Of a stretch of 64,000 bases of DNA, positions 1-10,519 are shown one piece after another. Source of the stretch: Ichthyophis bannanicus. Taxonomy: Eukaryota > Chordata > Amphibia > Gymnophiona > Ichthyophiidae. Below the pieces are notes generated by a model. That model was not told the origin of the DNA. It made no database searches and was given only the letters and a program-made list of their open reading frames with translations. Every line of letters begins with the position of its first letter. Positions within the stretch are counted from its first letter, which is position 1. A program made the translations under genes and the position numbers. The stretch lies in the NCBI GenBank assembly GCA_033557465.1, contig JAWIIG010000038.1, positions 2,356,001 to 2,420,000 on the forward strand, given 5' to 3'.

Positions 1-2
1 GC

Positions 3-788
3 TCTTTTCATTCACTTCAGGGGAAATTTGGCCTGTCTCCTGGTCATGTTTATCAATATACACAGGCGGTTCACTGGGTACGAGACCGCTCTGTTCGGCC
101 ACAGGTTGTTCGCGACCTGACGGACGTTGACCGCTTTTGTGAGGCGTGTACCACCACAAAGGGCCTTATTGCTGCCTTATATGCGCATTTACAAACACAA
201 CAGGTGGGCTCTAGCAAGCACAGGGAACAGTGGAACCAAGAATTGCGTCTTAATTACTCTGAGCAGTGCTGGGAGCAACTTGAAGGTCGACTCTGGAGGA
301 GTACATTGGCAGTTAATGCCCGTGAAACTAATTATAAAATAATCTATAGATGGTACATGACGCCTGTGGGGGTTGCTCGAGCGTACCCCGGAGCATCCAG
401 TCTATGCTGGCGGAAATGTGGGCAGGAAGGCACCCTGTCACATGTCTGGTGGTTCTGCCCGCGCATACTGACTTTTTGGAGGGGAATTCAGTACAGAATG
501 CAAAGGTTGGTGGGGTTGAGCATTCCGTGGGATCCGGGTATTTTTCTTTTGGGCGCTAAGATACCGGGTGCTCGGACTTCCCAATTGGCTCTGATTCGTC
601 ATGGTCTACACGCGGCACGGCTAGCCTTAGCCGTTGTCTGGAAACAGATCCCGCCCCCCACTCTTGCTCAGTGGTTGGAGCGCATGTGGGATATATATAC
701 TATGGAGCGTGGGGTGGCAGCTGGACAATCACGGCTGCCACAATTTGAACAAGTGTGGGCAGTCTTCGTTTCACAATATGGTCAGTAA
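3..788 (+). CDS. L1 ORF2 protein, C-terminal part (partial)
   Basis: The frame is open from the window edge to the stop at 786-788, about 261 codons. It holds the cysteine-rich C-terminal segment of L1 ORF2p: a CWRCG-like pattern (seen as CWRKCGQEGTLSHVWW) then CPRILTFW, the usual C-x-x-C...H...C layout. In the full protein this segment lies after the reverse transcriptase and helps bind RNA. No endonuclease or RT motif is present because those parts lie upstream of the window. The frame has no stops, so the copy may be fairly young. It precedes the G-rich 3' UTR of the same element. Assignment to L1 rests on the C-terminal pattern and the UTR type. Confidence 0.75.
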   Translation, partial: SFHSLQGKFGLSPGHVYQYTQAVHWVRDRSVRPQVVRDLTDVDRFCEACTTTKGLIAALYAHLQTQQVGSSKHREQWNQELRLNYSEQCWEQLEGRLWRSTLAVNARETNYKIIYRWYMTPVGVARAYPGASSLCWRKCGQEGTLSHVWWFCPRILTFWRGIQYRMQRLVGLSIPWDPGIFLLGAKIPGARTSQLALIRHGLHAARLALAVVWKQIPPPTLAQWLERMWDIYTMERGVAAGQSRLPQFEQVWAVFVSQYGQ

Positions 789-949
789 TCCCTCCGCCTT
801 TTTCTGTTCACTATGGGAGACACTGGCCTCCTACCTGCCTAGTGTGTTGTGGAGTCCTTAGCCTTTTTCCTTTTTCTCTCTCTTTTCTTCCCTGAGTGGT
901 CCAATATGTTGATGTCCCCATCCCTAGTTCTTGGGGATTTAGCGGTTAG

Positions 950-1125
950 TGGTGGAGGGGTAGGGAAGGTGGGTGATGGGAGGGGTGCTTGGGGGGGTGG
1001 GGGGTAGGAGGGGTTATGGGAGGGGGGAGGAAGGTGGGTAGACGTAGGGTGTAGTAGGGGCGAGAATTGGAGTTTAATTAGGTTCCAGAGGGGGGGGGGG
1101 AGGGAGGGGGGAGGTGGATAAGGGG
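950..1125 (+). repeat. G-rich polypurine tract of the L1 3' UTR
   Basis: Many runs of three to ten G separated by short A/T spacers lie just downstream of the L1 ORF2 stop. Such tracts occur in L1 3' UTRs of many vertebrates and can form G-quadruplexes in RNA. The function here is inferred from that known pattern. Confidence 0.7.
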
Positions 1126-1293
1126 AAATAACAATACGGGCACACAATAAAAATTAAAAAGAAACCGAGGGCTTTGTTAACAATGTTTTCTGGATGCCGT
1201 GCCGGTGTTTCTTTTTGTATTTTTACTATGTCTAGAGCATGTTTGTTTAGCACCTGTTGTACTTATATGCTGACTTCCAATAAAAAAAAAAAA

Positions 1294-1960
1294 ACCCAAG
1301 AGGATTGTGGAAAATTGCAAGACGATCTTGATAAATTGGAAGACTGGGCATCAAAATGGCAGATGAAATTTAATATGGACAAGTGCAAAGTTATGCACCT
1401 AGGGAAGAACAACGCAAACTATGGTTACATGATGCAAGGTTCCACATTAGGAACCACCACCGAGGAAAAAGATTTAGGCGTCATTGTGGATAACATGTTA
1501 AAACCCTCCGCCCAGTGTGCAGCGGCGGCCAAGAGAGCAAATAGAATGCTAGGTATCATAAGGAAAGGAATGGAAAATAAAACAAAAGATATTATAATGC
1601 CTCTATATCGTTCCATGGTGAGACCGCACCTTGAATACTGTGTGTAATTCTGGTCGCCGTATCTTAAAAAGGATATAACGATATTAGAAAAGGTTCAGAG
1701 AAGAGCCACCAAAATGGTAAAGGAGATGGAAGGATACTCCTATGAAGAAAGGCTAAAAAGGTTAGTGCTCTTTAACCTGGAAAAGAGACGGCTGAGGGGA
1801 GATATGATAGAAGTCTATAAATTAATGAACGGAGTGGAACGGGTAAACGTAGATCAATTGTTTACGTTATAAGAATATAGAAAGACTAGGGGACATGCAA
1901 TGAAGCTACAGGGTAAACTATTTAAGAATAATAAAATAAAATATTTTTTTCACTGAATGT
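1294..1960 (+). pseudogene. CR1 ORF2, C-terminal RT/thumb remnant
   Basis: One main frame encodes the region just after the catalytic YADD block of CR1 reverse transcriptases. Visible motifs are [66 protein letters not shown] and [18 protein letters not shown]. The frame is broken by an in-frame TAA at 1645-1647, where family members usually have glutamine, and by another stop near 1870. The catalytic palm is absent because of 5' truncation. It could not make an active enzyme. Confidence 0.85.
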
Positions 1961-2241
1961 GTAATCAAACTCTAGAATTTGCTACCGGAGGATGTAGTAA
2001 CGGCTGTTAGTGTAGCTGGGTTTAAAAAAGGTTTGGACAAGTTCCTGGAGGGAAGGTCCATAAACCATTATTAAGAAGGGACCCAGGATATCAATGCTTG
2101 ACCCAGTACAAGCATTGTGGAACCTGTGTCTTTTGGGGAAACTGCTAGGTACGTATGACCTAGTTTGGCCACTGTTGGAAACAGGATACTGGGCTTGATG
2201 GACCGTGGTCTGACCCAGTATGGCATATCTTATGTTCTTAT
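1294..2241 (+). mobile_element. CR1 LINE, 5'-truncated 3' end
   Basis: The end of a CR1-type reverse transcriptase ORF is followed by a short 3' UTR. The UTR reads GGCCACTGTTGGAAACAGG, then a segment on the pattern 'gggcttgatggaccgtgg', and ends in repeated octamers of the TTCTTATG type at 2226-2241. That short octamer tail, in place of poly(A), is diagnostic of CR1. The left side is cut by the L1 tail and the right side abuts DIRS gag sequence, so this copy probably inserted into DIRS-E. Confidence 0.85.
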
Positions 2242-2777
2242 GTCATCCTCATGCAGGAGAGACACTCCGTTGGACAATGTTCAGGACCCAAGCATTTTAG
2301 ACACCAATCATGGGTGTCGGTGATGGAAATGGCACCGCCACATTTTGAGCATTTTTTGTAACCACAAGCTGGTTTCTCTATGCTTGAAGAAAAATGGGCC
2401 TATTTCCCAAAATGGCACCTAGCACCAGAAGCAGGGAAAGATCCCTGAAGAAATACAAGTTTTTCTTTATTTTTTTAAGGAAAGAAGAAGAGGAGAACCG
2501 GCGGTACCGGTAGGTGTTGAATGAAGGCAGACGCGACCACAAAAAGCAAGAAATAAAGGTAAATTTTCTGCGGTGACAGGGTACCACGTCCTGTCGGCTC
2601 CGCGGAAAACGAAGAACTGAAGTGAGAGAGATACAGAGGCGGGAAGGCAGCACACATGCGCTGTGGGATGCTCCCAAAGGCTTTCCTATTGGACGCTGGG
2701 GAGCGTTCCCGTGCGGGCTCCGTCGGTACCGACGATACCCATATGTGAAGACTATATTCCTGCTTGTTCCTGGAGAT
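2242..2777 (-). mobile_element. DIRS-E: 5' terminal fragment of a DIRS retrotransposon
   Basis: Read on the minus strand, this starts with the outer end ATCTCCAGGAACAAGCAGG, continues through an inverted-terminal-repeat unit and a 5' leader, and enters the gag ORF1 N-terminus. It stops at 2242 where the CR1 tail begins. The ORF1 start codon seen in the other copies is changed to ATA at 2379-2381, so the gag start is lost. The N-terminal cysteine cluster (C-x-x-C ... H-x-x-C-x-x-C) is still recognisable. The right end joins CR1 ORF2 sequence at 2778. Confidence 0.85.
2640..2777 (-). repeat. DIRS-E terminal repeat (right-hand copy)
   Basis: Its reverse complement matches the left terminal repeats of DIRS-A, -B and -D (blocks GTCTTCACATATGGGTAT, GGTACCGACGG, CTCCCCAGCGTCC). 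The outermost base pairs are ...CCTGGAGAT at 2777. Confidence 0.8.
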
Positions 2778-3929
2778 CTTATTTCCCATGCTATGGGCAT
2801 TTATACAGACTCCTTTCCATATGTTGTCCCTTTTACCCATTTCCATAAAGATATTTTACCTGGGGGTTTTCTTCACCCATCCCCAATGAATCTAGTTTAA
2901 AGCCCTCTTCAGTAGATTAGCCAGTCTACTATTGAAGACGTGTCAACCTTTCTTGGACAGATGGACGCCATCTCTGCTCTGCAACCCTTGGAACAGCATT
3001 CACATGGTCCAGGAAACCAAAACGCTCTTGATGACACCATCCATGCAGCCATGCATTCATCTCCAGGATGTGAGCCTCTTTGCCTTAGCCTTTACCCTCA
3101 ACAGGGAGGATGGAAGAGAACACCACCTGTGTACCTATCTGCTTCACCCTCTGTCCCAGAGCCATGAAGTCACTTTTGATATGCTCATAGGGATATTTGG
3201 CAATATCATTTGTTCCGACATGGATTAGCAACATTGGGTAACAGTCAGTGGGCTTGATGAGCCTCGGCAAACTCTTCGTAACATCTTGTATTTTGGCACC
3301 AGGCAGACAGCATTCCTCTCTGGACATCAAGTCTGGTCGGCAGATGGACGCCTCAGTAAACCTCAGAAGAGAGTCACCAACCACCACTACCCTTCGCTTC
3401 CTTGTGGTCACTGATTCTGCAACTTTTGGGTACTTGAGCTCTGGTTCTTCCCTTTCCAGGGATGCTTTCACCTCCTCCACTTCCAGGGCTGCATAATGAT
3501 TCTTCAATTCAAGGGCAGGAGAAGTTGGATTGGTGATTCTGCAGGCCCTGGCGACTTGTGTCCAATCTTCGTCATTCTGTAGGCACCCATCTTCTCCTCT
3601 GCTGGAAAGCTTTGATGTCTCATAAAGCATCTCATCAATGTATTTCTCACTGTCTTGAATGCTCCTGAGCCTCGTCACCTCTTCTCTGAGCTCCTCTACT
3701 TGTTTCCTGAGAGTTTCAGCATGCAGACATCCTGGACATGGAACCAGTCCTTCAATTGGCATTGGGATTTCTGTCTGGACAGAGGCAGAAGCTGTAATGG
3801 GGGTAACAGCTTTGGCGATACAATTTTTCCCAGCCATTGTTCAGTTGGTGGAGCTAAGGTACCTGTTGAAGCAAAAGGGAGAGAGACCTACCAAAGCACA
3901 AGCTGGTTTCCAGCTGTCCTTTCAGAGAA
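2778..3929 (-). mobile_element. CR1 LINE, 5' portion (ORF1 and start of ORF2)
   Basis: On the minus strand this holds a 5' leader (about 3840-3929), ORF1 with an esterase domain, and the first codons of ORF2 (pattern N-A-x-S-x-G-N-K at about 2780-2810, as at the start of CR1/L2 endonuclease domains). DIRS-E interrupts it at 2777/2778 and DIRS-A abuts its 5' side at 3929/3930. The rest of ORF2 must lie left of the window or be lost. Confidence 0.75.
2897..3837 (-). pseudogene. CR1 ORF1 with GDSL-type esterase domain, degraded
   Basis: The longest open piece (3837-3085, 250 codons) starts at an ATG. It shows an N-terminal C-P-G-C motif, a coiled-coil-like stretch (KQVEELREEVTRLRSI), then a GDSL/SGNH esterase fold: VVVVGDSLLR with the nucleophile Ser, a block I-Q-D-V, and HVGTNDIA with the oxyanion Asn. 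CR1 ORF1 proteins commonly carry such an esterase, though its role in retrotransposition is not settled. A TAA at about 3082-3084 ends the frame. The catalytic His block (D-G-V-H-L-S) is still present near 2957-2975 but in another frame, so at least one stop and one frameshift inactivate it. Confidence 0.8.
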
Positions 3930-4105
3930 AGCAAAGTTACTTACCTGTAACAGGTGATCTCAGGGAACAGCAGGAATTTAGTCTTCACATATGGGTATCA
4001 TCGGTACCGACGGTGGGAACGCTCCCCAGCGTCCAATAGGAACGCTTTTGAAAGCGTCCCACAGCGCCTGCGTGCTGCCTTCCCGCGTTTCCCACTGTCC
4101 CTTTT
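3930..4105 (-). repeat. DIRS-A left inverted terminal repeat
   Basis: It begins GTTACTTACCTGTAACAGG after the terminal AGCAAA and contains a small palindrome (CCTGTAACAGG). It then runs through the GGTACCGACGG block and CTCCCCAGCGTCC to the CTGCCTTCCCG block. Its reverse complement recurs at 11690-11854. Confidence 0.8.
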
Positions 4106-4189
4106 CAGTTGAGTTTATAGCTGAGACAAAGGAGAGAGGGAGAGAGAGAAAGGGAGATAGAGAGACAACTCCAAGGGGAGGTGGGTGGG

Positions 4190-4305
4190 TTGTGAAGACT
4201 AAATTCCTGCTGTTCCCGGAGATCACCTGTTACAGGTGAGTAACTACGCTATCTCAAGAAACAAGCAGGAATGTAGTCTTCACATATGGAGACTCCCTAG
4301 CTGAA
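4190..4305 (-). repeat. DIRS-A internal complementary region
   Basis: The segment around CACCTGTTACAGGTGAGTAA is the reverse complement of the element's two ends joined head to tail (right end ...GAGAT, then left end AGCGTAGTTAC). This is the hallmark of DIRS elements and is thought to template completion of a circular DNA intermediate. Confidence 0.8.
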
Positions 4306-6073
4306 GATGCCAGGGAGATGGCCCCAGGAAGCTGCAACCCATTGTGAGATGGGCCATGCTTCCTCCCATGGATTTCTGGCATCCCACCAGGGATGGTGGG
4401 TAGGAGTTGAATTAAGTCTGAAAGAGATGTTGAAGAACAGCCTGGCCAAACAAGGCATCCCGGTGGGAGTCCTTGTCTAAGCAGTAGTGGGCTGTAAATG
4501 TATGTACCGAAGCCAAATGGCTGCTCGACAGATGTCATCGATAGATACAGAGTGAAGGTTAGCCATAGAGGCTGCCATGGCTCTCACACTGTGAGCTGTG
4601 ACATGGCCTTCAAGAGGAAGACCCTTACTCTCAAAGGCAAAGGATATGCAGTTAGACAGAGTTCTCTTGGAAATTGGAAGTCCCAAATGACTAGAATCAA
4701 AAGCAACGAAGAATTGAGAAGACTTTCTATGTTGCTGTATTCTTTGTAGGTTAAAAGCTAAAGCTCTTTTACAGTCCAAGGTATGAAGGTTTCTTTCTGC
4801 ATTGGAGGCATGAGGCCTCAGAAAGAATATAGGAAGGTAAACCGCTTGGTTTAAATGGAAAGGGGAAACCACCTTTAGCTTAAAGTATGGATGAGTCCTA
4901 AGAACGACCTTATCATGGTGAAATCTTGTATAAGGAGGATCAGCCACTAGAGTGGAGGAGTGGCCTAGTGGTTGGGGCAAGGTACTTCAGGCCAGAAGGT
5001 CGGGGGTTCAAATCCCACTAGAGGACAGCAACCTTGGGCCGGAAGGACTGGGGTTTCTAGTCCCACAGGTGCTCCTTGTGGTCTTGGGCAAGCCACTTAA
5101 CCCTCCATAGCCCATGTTCCCTGTAAAATAGTTATCTCAAAGTTATAATGCCCTGTTCAATGTAATTTCAGTTTGTTCAATGTAAACCACACTGATGCAG
5201 AATAGCGCGGTATATAAGAGAATGTAAATAAATTAATAATAAATAAATAAATCTTGCAATTCACTAATGCGGCATGCAGAGTTGATTGCAATTAGGAAGA
5301 TAACTTTCCAGGAAAGGAATTTCAGAGATGTAGTAGCTAAAGGCTCAAAGGGTGGTTTTATGAGCTGCCCGAGAACAAGATTCAAATCCCATGCCACCGG
5401 TGGTGGTCTAATGGGAGGTTTTGTTAATAGAAGACCTCTCATAAATCTTGTTATAAGTGGATGAGAGGAAATAGGTTGTCCATTTAGAGCAGTGGTTCCC
5501 AAACCTATCCTGGGAGACCCCACAGCCAGTCGGATTTTCAGGGTATCCACAATGAATATGCATGAGAGAGATCTGCATGCAATGGAGGCAGTGTATGCAA
5601 ATCTCTCTCATGCATATTCATTGTGGTTATCCTGACTGGCTGGGGGTCCCCCAGGATAGGTTTGGGAACCACTGATTTAGAGGCTTGTAGGAAGCTGCAA
5701 TAGCACTAAGATGGACTCTTACTGAATTGGTCTTAAGACCAGCATTTGATAAATGAAGGAGGTACTCCAGTACCGATTCCAGAGGTATTGCAAGGGGGTT
5801 AAGTCCCTTTTGAGAACACCATATGGTAAACAGTTTCCACTTAAAGGCGTATGATCGTCTTGTGGAAGGTTTTCTAGAAGCCTGTAGGATATCTTTTACC
5901 TGTCGAGAAAGGTTGAGATCCTGAAGGTCTAGGCTTTCAGCAACTAGGCCCTGAGATGCAGGGACTGGGGATTCGGGTGCCATAGCATCCCGTTCTCTTG
6001 GGAGAGAAGATCTGGAGCACACCGCAATTCCCGAGGTGCAGCTTGAGAGAGATGTAGAAGCAGAGGATACCAC
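4254..6073 (-). pseudogene. DIRS-A tyrosine recombinase, interrupted
   Basis: Three blocks of a phage-integrase-like tyrosine recombinase are seen in minus-strand order. The N-terminal arm (about 6073-5627) contains KDILQASRKPSTRRSYAFKW. A middle block (5550-5254) contains KPPIRPPPVAWDLNLVLGQL and the first catalytic Arg region (S-A-C-R-I-S-E-L; the Arg is kept). The C-terminal block (4940-4400) contains the H-x-x-R motif as A-H-S-V-R. A SINE at 4951-5252 splits the middle and C-terminal blocks, and several frameshifts add to the damage. The enzyme would integrate the circular DNA form. This copy cannot be functional. Confidence 0.85.
4951..5252 (+). mobile_element. tRNA-derived SINE, copy 1 (in the DIRS-A recombinase)
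   Basis: The head looks like a tRNA: A box near 4961 (TGGCCTAGTGGT) and B box GGGTTCAAATCCC at 5004-5016. The body ends in TATATAAGAGAATGTAAA followed by a TAAA-type repeat. Two further copies lie at 28320-28609 and 34077-34363. The boxes would form an internal RNA polymerase III promoter. Any target duplication is at most a few bases. The tail resembles the ends of L2-type LINEs, which suggests L2 machinery mobilised it. Confidence 0.85.
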
Positions 6074-7790
6074 GTTGCCGTGGCCAACGTGGAGCTATGA
6101 GAATCATACGACCTCTGCCTCTCTGAAGCTTGAATAGGGTTTTGGCGATGAGGGGAATGTGTGGGAAGGCATAGAGGAAGTCTTGACCCCAGTGAAGGAG
6201 GAAGGCGTCCCTTGCCTGACAATCTCGAGCCGGAATTCTGGAACAGAAACAGGGAAGTTTGGCATTCAGTGGACTTGCAAAGAGGTCTATGTCTGGGGTT
6301 CTCCAGATTTGAAATATTTCGGCAACCTGGTCTGAATGAAGAGACCATTCGTGTGACAGCAGTACTCGGCTGAGTTTGTCTGCCCAAAGGTTCTGAATGC
6401 CTGGAAGATATACCATGAGGAGGTGAATTTGATGCTCTCTGGCAAGGGCCCATAGTCGTAAAGCTTCGTTGCATAATGACAGAGAGCCGGTTCCACCCTG
6501 CTTGTTCACGGAGAACATAGCTACTTGATTCTCCGTCTGGACTAGGACTGTCTTGTAGCTGAGCTGGGCTTGGAATACTCGAAGAGCAAGGAAGATTGCT
6601 CTGAGTTCCAGGAGTTTTATGTGAAGACAAGCCTCCTGTGGAATCCAGGTACCCTGGGTAGAGAGATCGTGAAGGTGGGCCCCCCATCGCACCTGTGATG
6701 CATCTGTTGTTAGAGTGGCCTGGAATAGGGGTTGCTGGAAAGGAGACCCCACCAGAAGGTTCTCCAGTGATTGCCACCATTGGAGGGACGAAACAAGATG
6801 TTATGAGTTTGTTATTTTGTCCGATAGGCGACCTATGGACTGTGTCCACTGAGTGGATAGGGTCCATGGGGCTGCTCGCATGTGGAGGTGAGCATAGGGA
6901 ACCACATGTACAGTGGATGCCATATGTCCCCGTAGTTGGAGCATTTCTCTAACAGTCAGGTAAGTCTTCACTGCTGCTTGGGAAGCTAGCTGCACTTTGC
7001 GCAGACAGCAGGGCTGTGGAAGGAAAGCCCTTGACTGTCTGGTATCTAGATGAGCTCCTATGAATTCCAGGGACTGAGTAGGAGCAAGATAGGATTTTGG
7101 GAGGTTTATGACCCATCCCAAATATTGAAGGATTCACATTGTGCGAGACAGAGCAGAGCTGGCTTCTGGAGCCATGGGAGCTCGAATGAGCCAGTCGTCT
7201 AAGTAAGGGAAGACGAATATCCCTAGAGTTCGCAGGAATGCAGCTACTACCGCAATGCATTTCATGAATACTCTTGGTGCCGAAGCCAGACCAATGGGAA
7301 GAACTTTGTATTGGAAGTGTTTTCCCTGGAAAAGGAACCACAGGAATTTCCTGTGATCTGGATGAATGAGAATACGAATATATGCATCCCTTAGATCTAG
7401 AGAACAAAGCCAATTCTGACTTTGAAGGTATGGCAGAAGAGTTCCTAGAGAGATCATTTTGAATTTCTCTTGGAAAAGATATTGTTCAATTCTCTGAGGT
7501 CTAAAATGGGTCTGTGTCCTCCTGTTTTCTTTGGGATAAGAAAATAGGGGGAGTAGAACCCTGTACCCTGTTGTAAAATGGGTACTTCTTCTATTGCTCC
7601 TTGAGCAAGGAGTGTTGTGACCTCCTGACCTAAGAGATTGTTGACAGGGGTCTGGGAATTGAACTGTCTTACGATTGTAGGAGGGGGCATGCTGTGAAAA
7701 TGAAGCTTGTACCCCTCTTGTACAATGGTCAGAGTCCAATTTTCTCCTGTTATCTGTTGGCAAAATGACACAACCTGCCAGGGATGGCTA
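5937..7790 (-). pseudogene. DIRS-A reverse transcriptase / RNase H, frameshifted
   Basis: The RT blocks appear in order: QGTGFYSPYFLIPKKTGG, RPILDLREL, SLDLRDAY, LPIGLASAPRVF and the catalytic FPYLDDWLIRAP (YxDD). RNase H follows with TTDAS, LLELRAI, a T-E-N-Q-V-A block where relatives have T-D-N-Q-V-A (a likely lost catalytic Asp) and WADKLSR. Beyond it is a conserved DIRS tail (DIDLFASPLNAKL ... ILIAPRWPRQ). At least three frame changes separate RT, the connection and RNase H. The last part overlaps the N-terminal coding region of the recombinase in another frame, as in the other copies here. Confidence 0.85.
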
Positions 7791-8738
7791 AGGGTTCTGG
7801 ACCGTTCAGGGGCAGGAAGGCTAAGTTCTCTAGGTAGGAGTCAAAGCCACTCAGGAGGCTGAGCCTGTGGAGCTGGCTGAGCTTTCGGCCCTTTTGGCTT
7901 TTTTTGTTGTCTAGTTTTTTTTGCTGGTGTCCCTTTTGGGCAGCCTGAACTGTACCTTGCCCCTGCTGGGCATAAGAAGGATAAAAACTTCCTTTTTTTT
8001 GCTGAAAAAGGGTTTTTTTTTAATAGGATTTTTTTTTGGCTGGGTTGGCTGTAGATTTTGACAATCTATCCAGGGTGATATTGTCAGCATCTATTTCATT
8101 AGCCTTTTCCTGCCAATTCCTGTCAAAGAGATTTTCTCCTGTGCAAGGGATATTTCCCAATTTATCTTGTACCCAAAGTTCCAAGTTCTGAAGCCAGGCA
8201 ATCTGACGTGCACCAATGGCAATAGCAGAGGTTCTGCTGATGCATTCAAAGCAGTCAAAGGCTGCACGGTTTACAAACTTGGAAACATCCTGAGCATATC
8301 TGAAAAGAATAAGAAAGTTTTGTCGTTTATCATCAGGAAGAAGGGAGCGCATAAGCTATAAGTCTCCTGTGACCTTTTTGAGCAACATTCCCATATATAG
8401 GATATAGGAGCTGATCCTGGCTGAGAGCATGGAAGCTTGGAAGCATCGACGCCCAAAGGCATCGATAGTCCTGCATTCACGGCCTGGAGGATTGGAAGCA
8501 TGCCTCTTTGCACTCTTCATCCTATGCATAGCTGATTCCACTGCCATTGAATGGTGTGGTAACTGAGTTTTTTGGAAGCCAGGACAAGCTGGAACTCAAT
8601 ACATTGTATCGAGCCTCTGAGAGCGAAGAGATGTGGTTAAAAGGTGTTTCCCACATCCTCAGCATAAGATCATGTAGGATGTGATGAATAGGCAGAGTAG
8701 GTGCTTCTTTGGGAGCCTTAGGGCATTGAGGGATTTCT

Positions 8739-10519
8739 ATATTAGTGAGAAGAGGAAGGGCAAAAGTGGTATTGTCAGACTCAAGGGTGCAGGGGAGGAA
8801 TATGTAGAAGCTGATAAGGATAAAGCGGAATTGCTTAACAAATATTTTTGTTCTGTGTTCACAGATGAAGAACCAGGAGCAGGACCTCAGAAAACACCCA
8901 CAAATAGGAACAGAAGCAAAGGACATCTTGAACAATTTTCAAAAGACTGTGTTCATGAGAAACTATCTCAACTTAAAGTAGACAAAGCGATGGGACCAGA
9001 TGGGATACACCCGAGAATACTGAGGGAACTTGGGGACATTCTAGCAGCACCACTGACTGACCTTTTCAATGCCTCGTTGGAGTCGGGAGTGGTGCCAAAG
9101 GACTGGAGAGAGGCTCATGTGGTGCCTTTACACAAAAGCAGAAGTAAGGATGTGGTTGAAAACTACAGGCCGGTTAGTTTAACTTCGGTGGTGAGTAAAT
9201 TATTGGAAACGCTGCTGAAAGAGAAAATAGTGAGGTTTCTGGAGTCCAGCGGCTTACAGGATCCGAGGCAGCATGGATTCACCAGAGGCAGGTCTTGCCA
9301 GACAAATCTGATTGAGTTCTTTGACTGGGTGACCAGGGAGTTGGACCGAGGGAGAGCCCTAGATGTGGTGTATTTAGATTTCAGTAAAGCCTTTGACACT
9401 GTTCCTCACAGGTGACTTATAAACAAACTGAGCACCCTAGGGATGGACCCTAAAGTTACTGCTTGGGTTAGAAATTGGTTGGGTGGGAGGCGACAAAGAG
9501 TACAAGTAAATGGAGCTCACTCTGAGGAGAAGGATGTTATCAGTGGTGTGCTCCAGGGATCTGTCCTTGGTCCAATTCTTTTTAACATCTTTGTTAGTGA
9601 TATAGCGGAAGGGCTTTCAGGTAAGGTTTGCCTCTTTGCGGATGATACCAAAATCTGCAATAGAGTAGACACCCAGGAAAGTGTAGATAACATGAGGAGG
9701 GATCTAGCTAAACTTGAAGAATGGTCTAGAATTTGGCAGCTGGGTTTTAATCTTAAAAAATGTAAGGTCATGCATTTGGGCTGCAGCAATCCAAGGGAGC
9801 AATATAGTATAGGGGGTGAAGTACTTTTGTCCACTAAAGAAGAGCGGGACCTAGGCGTGGTTGTGTCTGATGATCTTTAAGTAGCTAAACAGGTAGAAAA
9901 GGCAACGGCAAAAGCTAGAAGGATCCTTGGGTGCATACGGAGAGGAATGGCTAGCAGACAAAAGGAGGTGATAGTGCCTCTGTATAAGTCTTTGGTGCAA
10001 CCTCATTTGGAGTATAGTGTGCAATTCTGGGGACCGCACCTTCAAAAAGATGTGAACAGGATGGAGTTGGTGCAGAGGGTGACTACTAAAATGATTAGTG
10101 GTCTTCATTATAAAGCATATGAGGACAGACTGAAGGATCTTAATATGTATACCTTAGAGGAAAGGCGGGATAGAGGTGATATGATTGAGATGTTTAAATA
10201 CCTCCGTGGCATAAATGTTCAGGGAGAGAGCCTCTTTCAATTGAAAGCAAGTTCTGCTACGAGGGGACATGGGATGAAGGGGAATAGATTCAGGAGTGAT
10301 ATGCGGAAATATTTCTTTACGGAAAGAGTAGTGGATCCGTGGAATAGTATCCCAGTGGAGGTGGTAGAGATGAGGACAGTAACTGAATGCAAAAACGCAT
10401 GGGACAAACACAGAGGATCTGTAAAGGTAAAAAGGGGACTGTTGTAGTTGTTGTTATGGAAGGACAGACTAGATAGGCCATGTGGTATTTTTCTGTCATC
10501 ATATTTGTATGTTTCTATG
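8739..10519 (+). mobile_element. CR1 LINE, 5'-truncated, inserted in DIRS-A gag
   Basis: It starts inside ORF2 and ends with repeated octamers of the GTTTCTAT type. The flanks repeat TTTCTA (about 8734-8739 and 10520-10525), a short possible target duplication. DIRS gag sequence continues without loss on both sides, so this insertion is later than DIRS-A. It is opposite in orientation to its host element and belongs to a different subfamily from the 1294-2241 fragment. Confidence 0.85.
8742..10447 (+). pseudogene. CR1 ORF2 reverse transcriptase (two in-frame stops)
   Basis: A single frame runs from 8742 to the stop at 10447, broken only by TGA at 9413-9415 and TAA at 9878-9880. RT motifs in order: KAMGPDGIHPRIL, KDVVENYRPVSLTS, RQHGFTRGRSCQTNL, VYLDFSKAFDTVPHR, SGVLQGSVLGPILFNIF, CLFADDTKI (catalytic FADD), KCKVMHLG and the thumb region. 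The N-terminal endonuclease is missing through 5' truncation. CR1 enzymes copy their RNA at a nicked target. With two nonsense codons and no endonuclease this copy is dead, but it is little diverged. Confidence 0.9.

Larger units (their letters stand above)
1..1293 (+). mobile_element. L1 LINE, 3' end (continues off the left edge)
   Basis: The C-terminal part of ORF2 is followed by a 3' UTR of about 500 bp. The UTR contains a very G-rich stretch (about 950-1125) and ends in an A-run after AATAAA at about 1280-1293, where CR1 sequence starts at once. A G-rich 3' UTR and a poly(A) tail are typical of vertebrate L1. The 5' part lies outside the window, so length and target duplication cannot be judged. 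Confidence 0.8.

Noticed and set aside
1174..1293. Extending the CR1 ORF upstream to an ATG at 1174
   Set aside because: This part is L1 3' UTR ending in an A-run. The open frame across the junction is accidental.
4951..5030. A functional tRNA gene
   Set aside because: The A and B boxes are present but the sequence does not fold into a full cloverleaf with an anticodon arm. It is the head of a repeated SINE with two more copies in the window.
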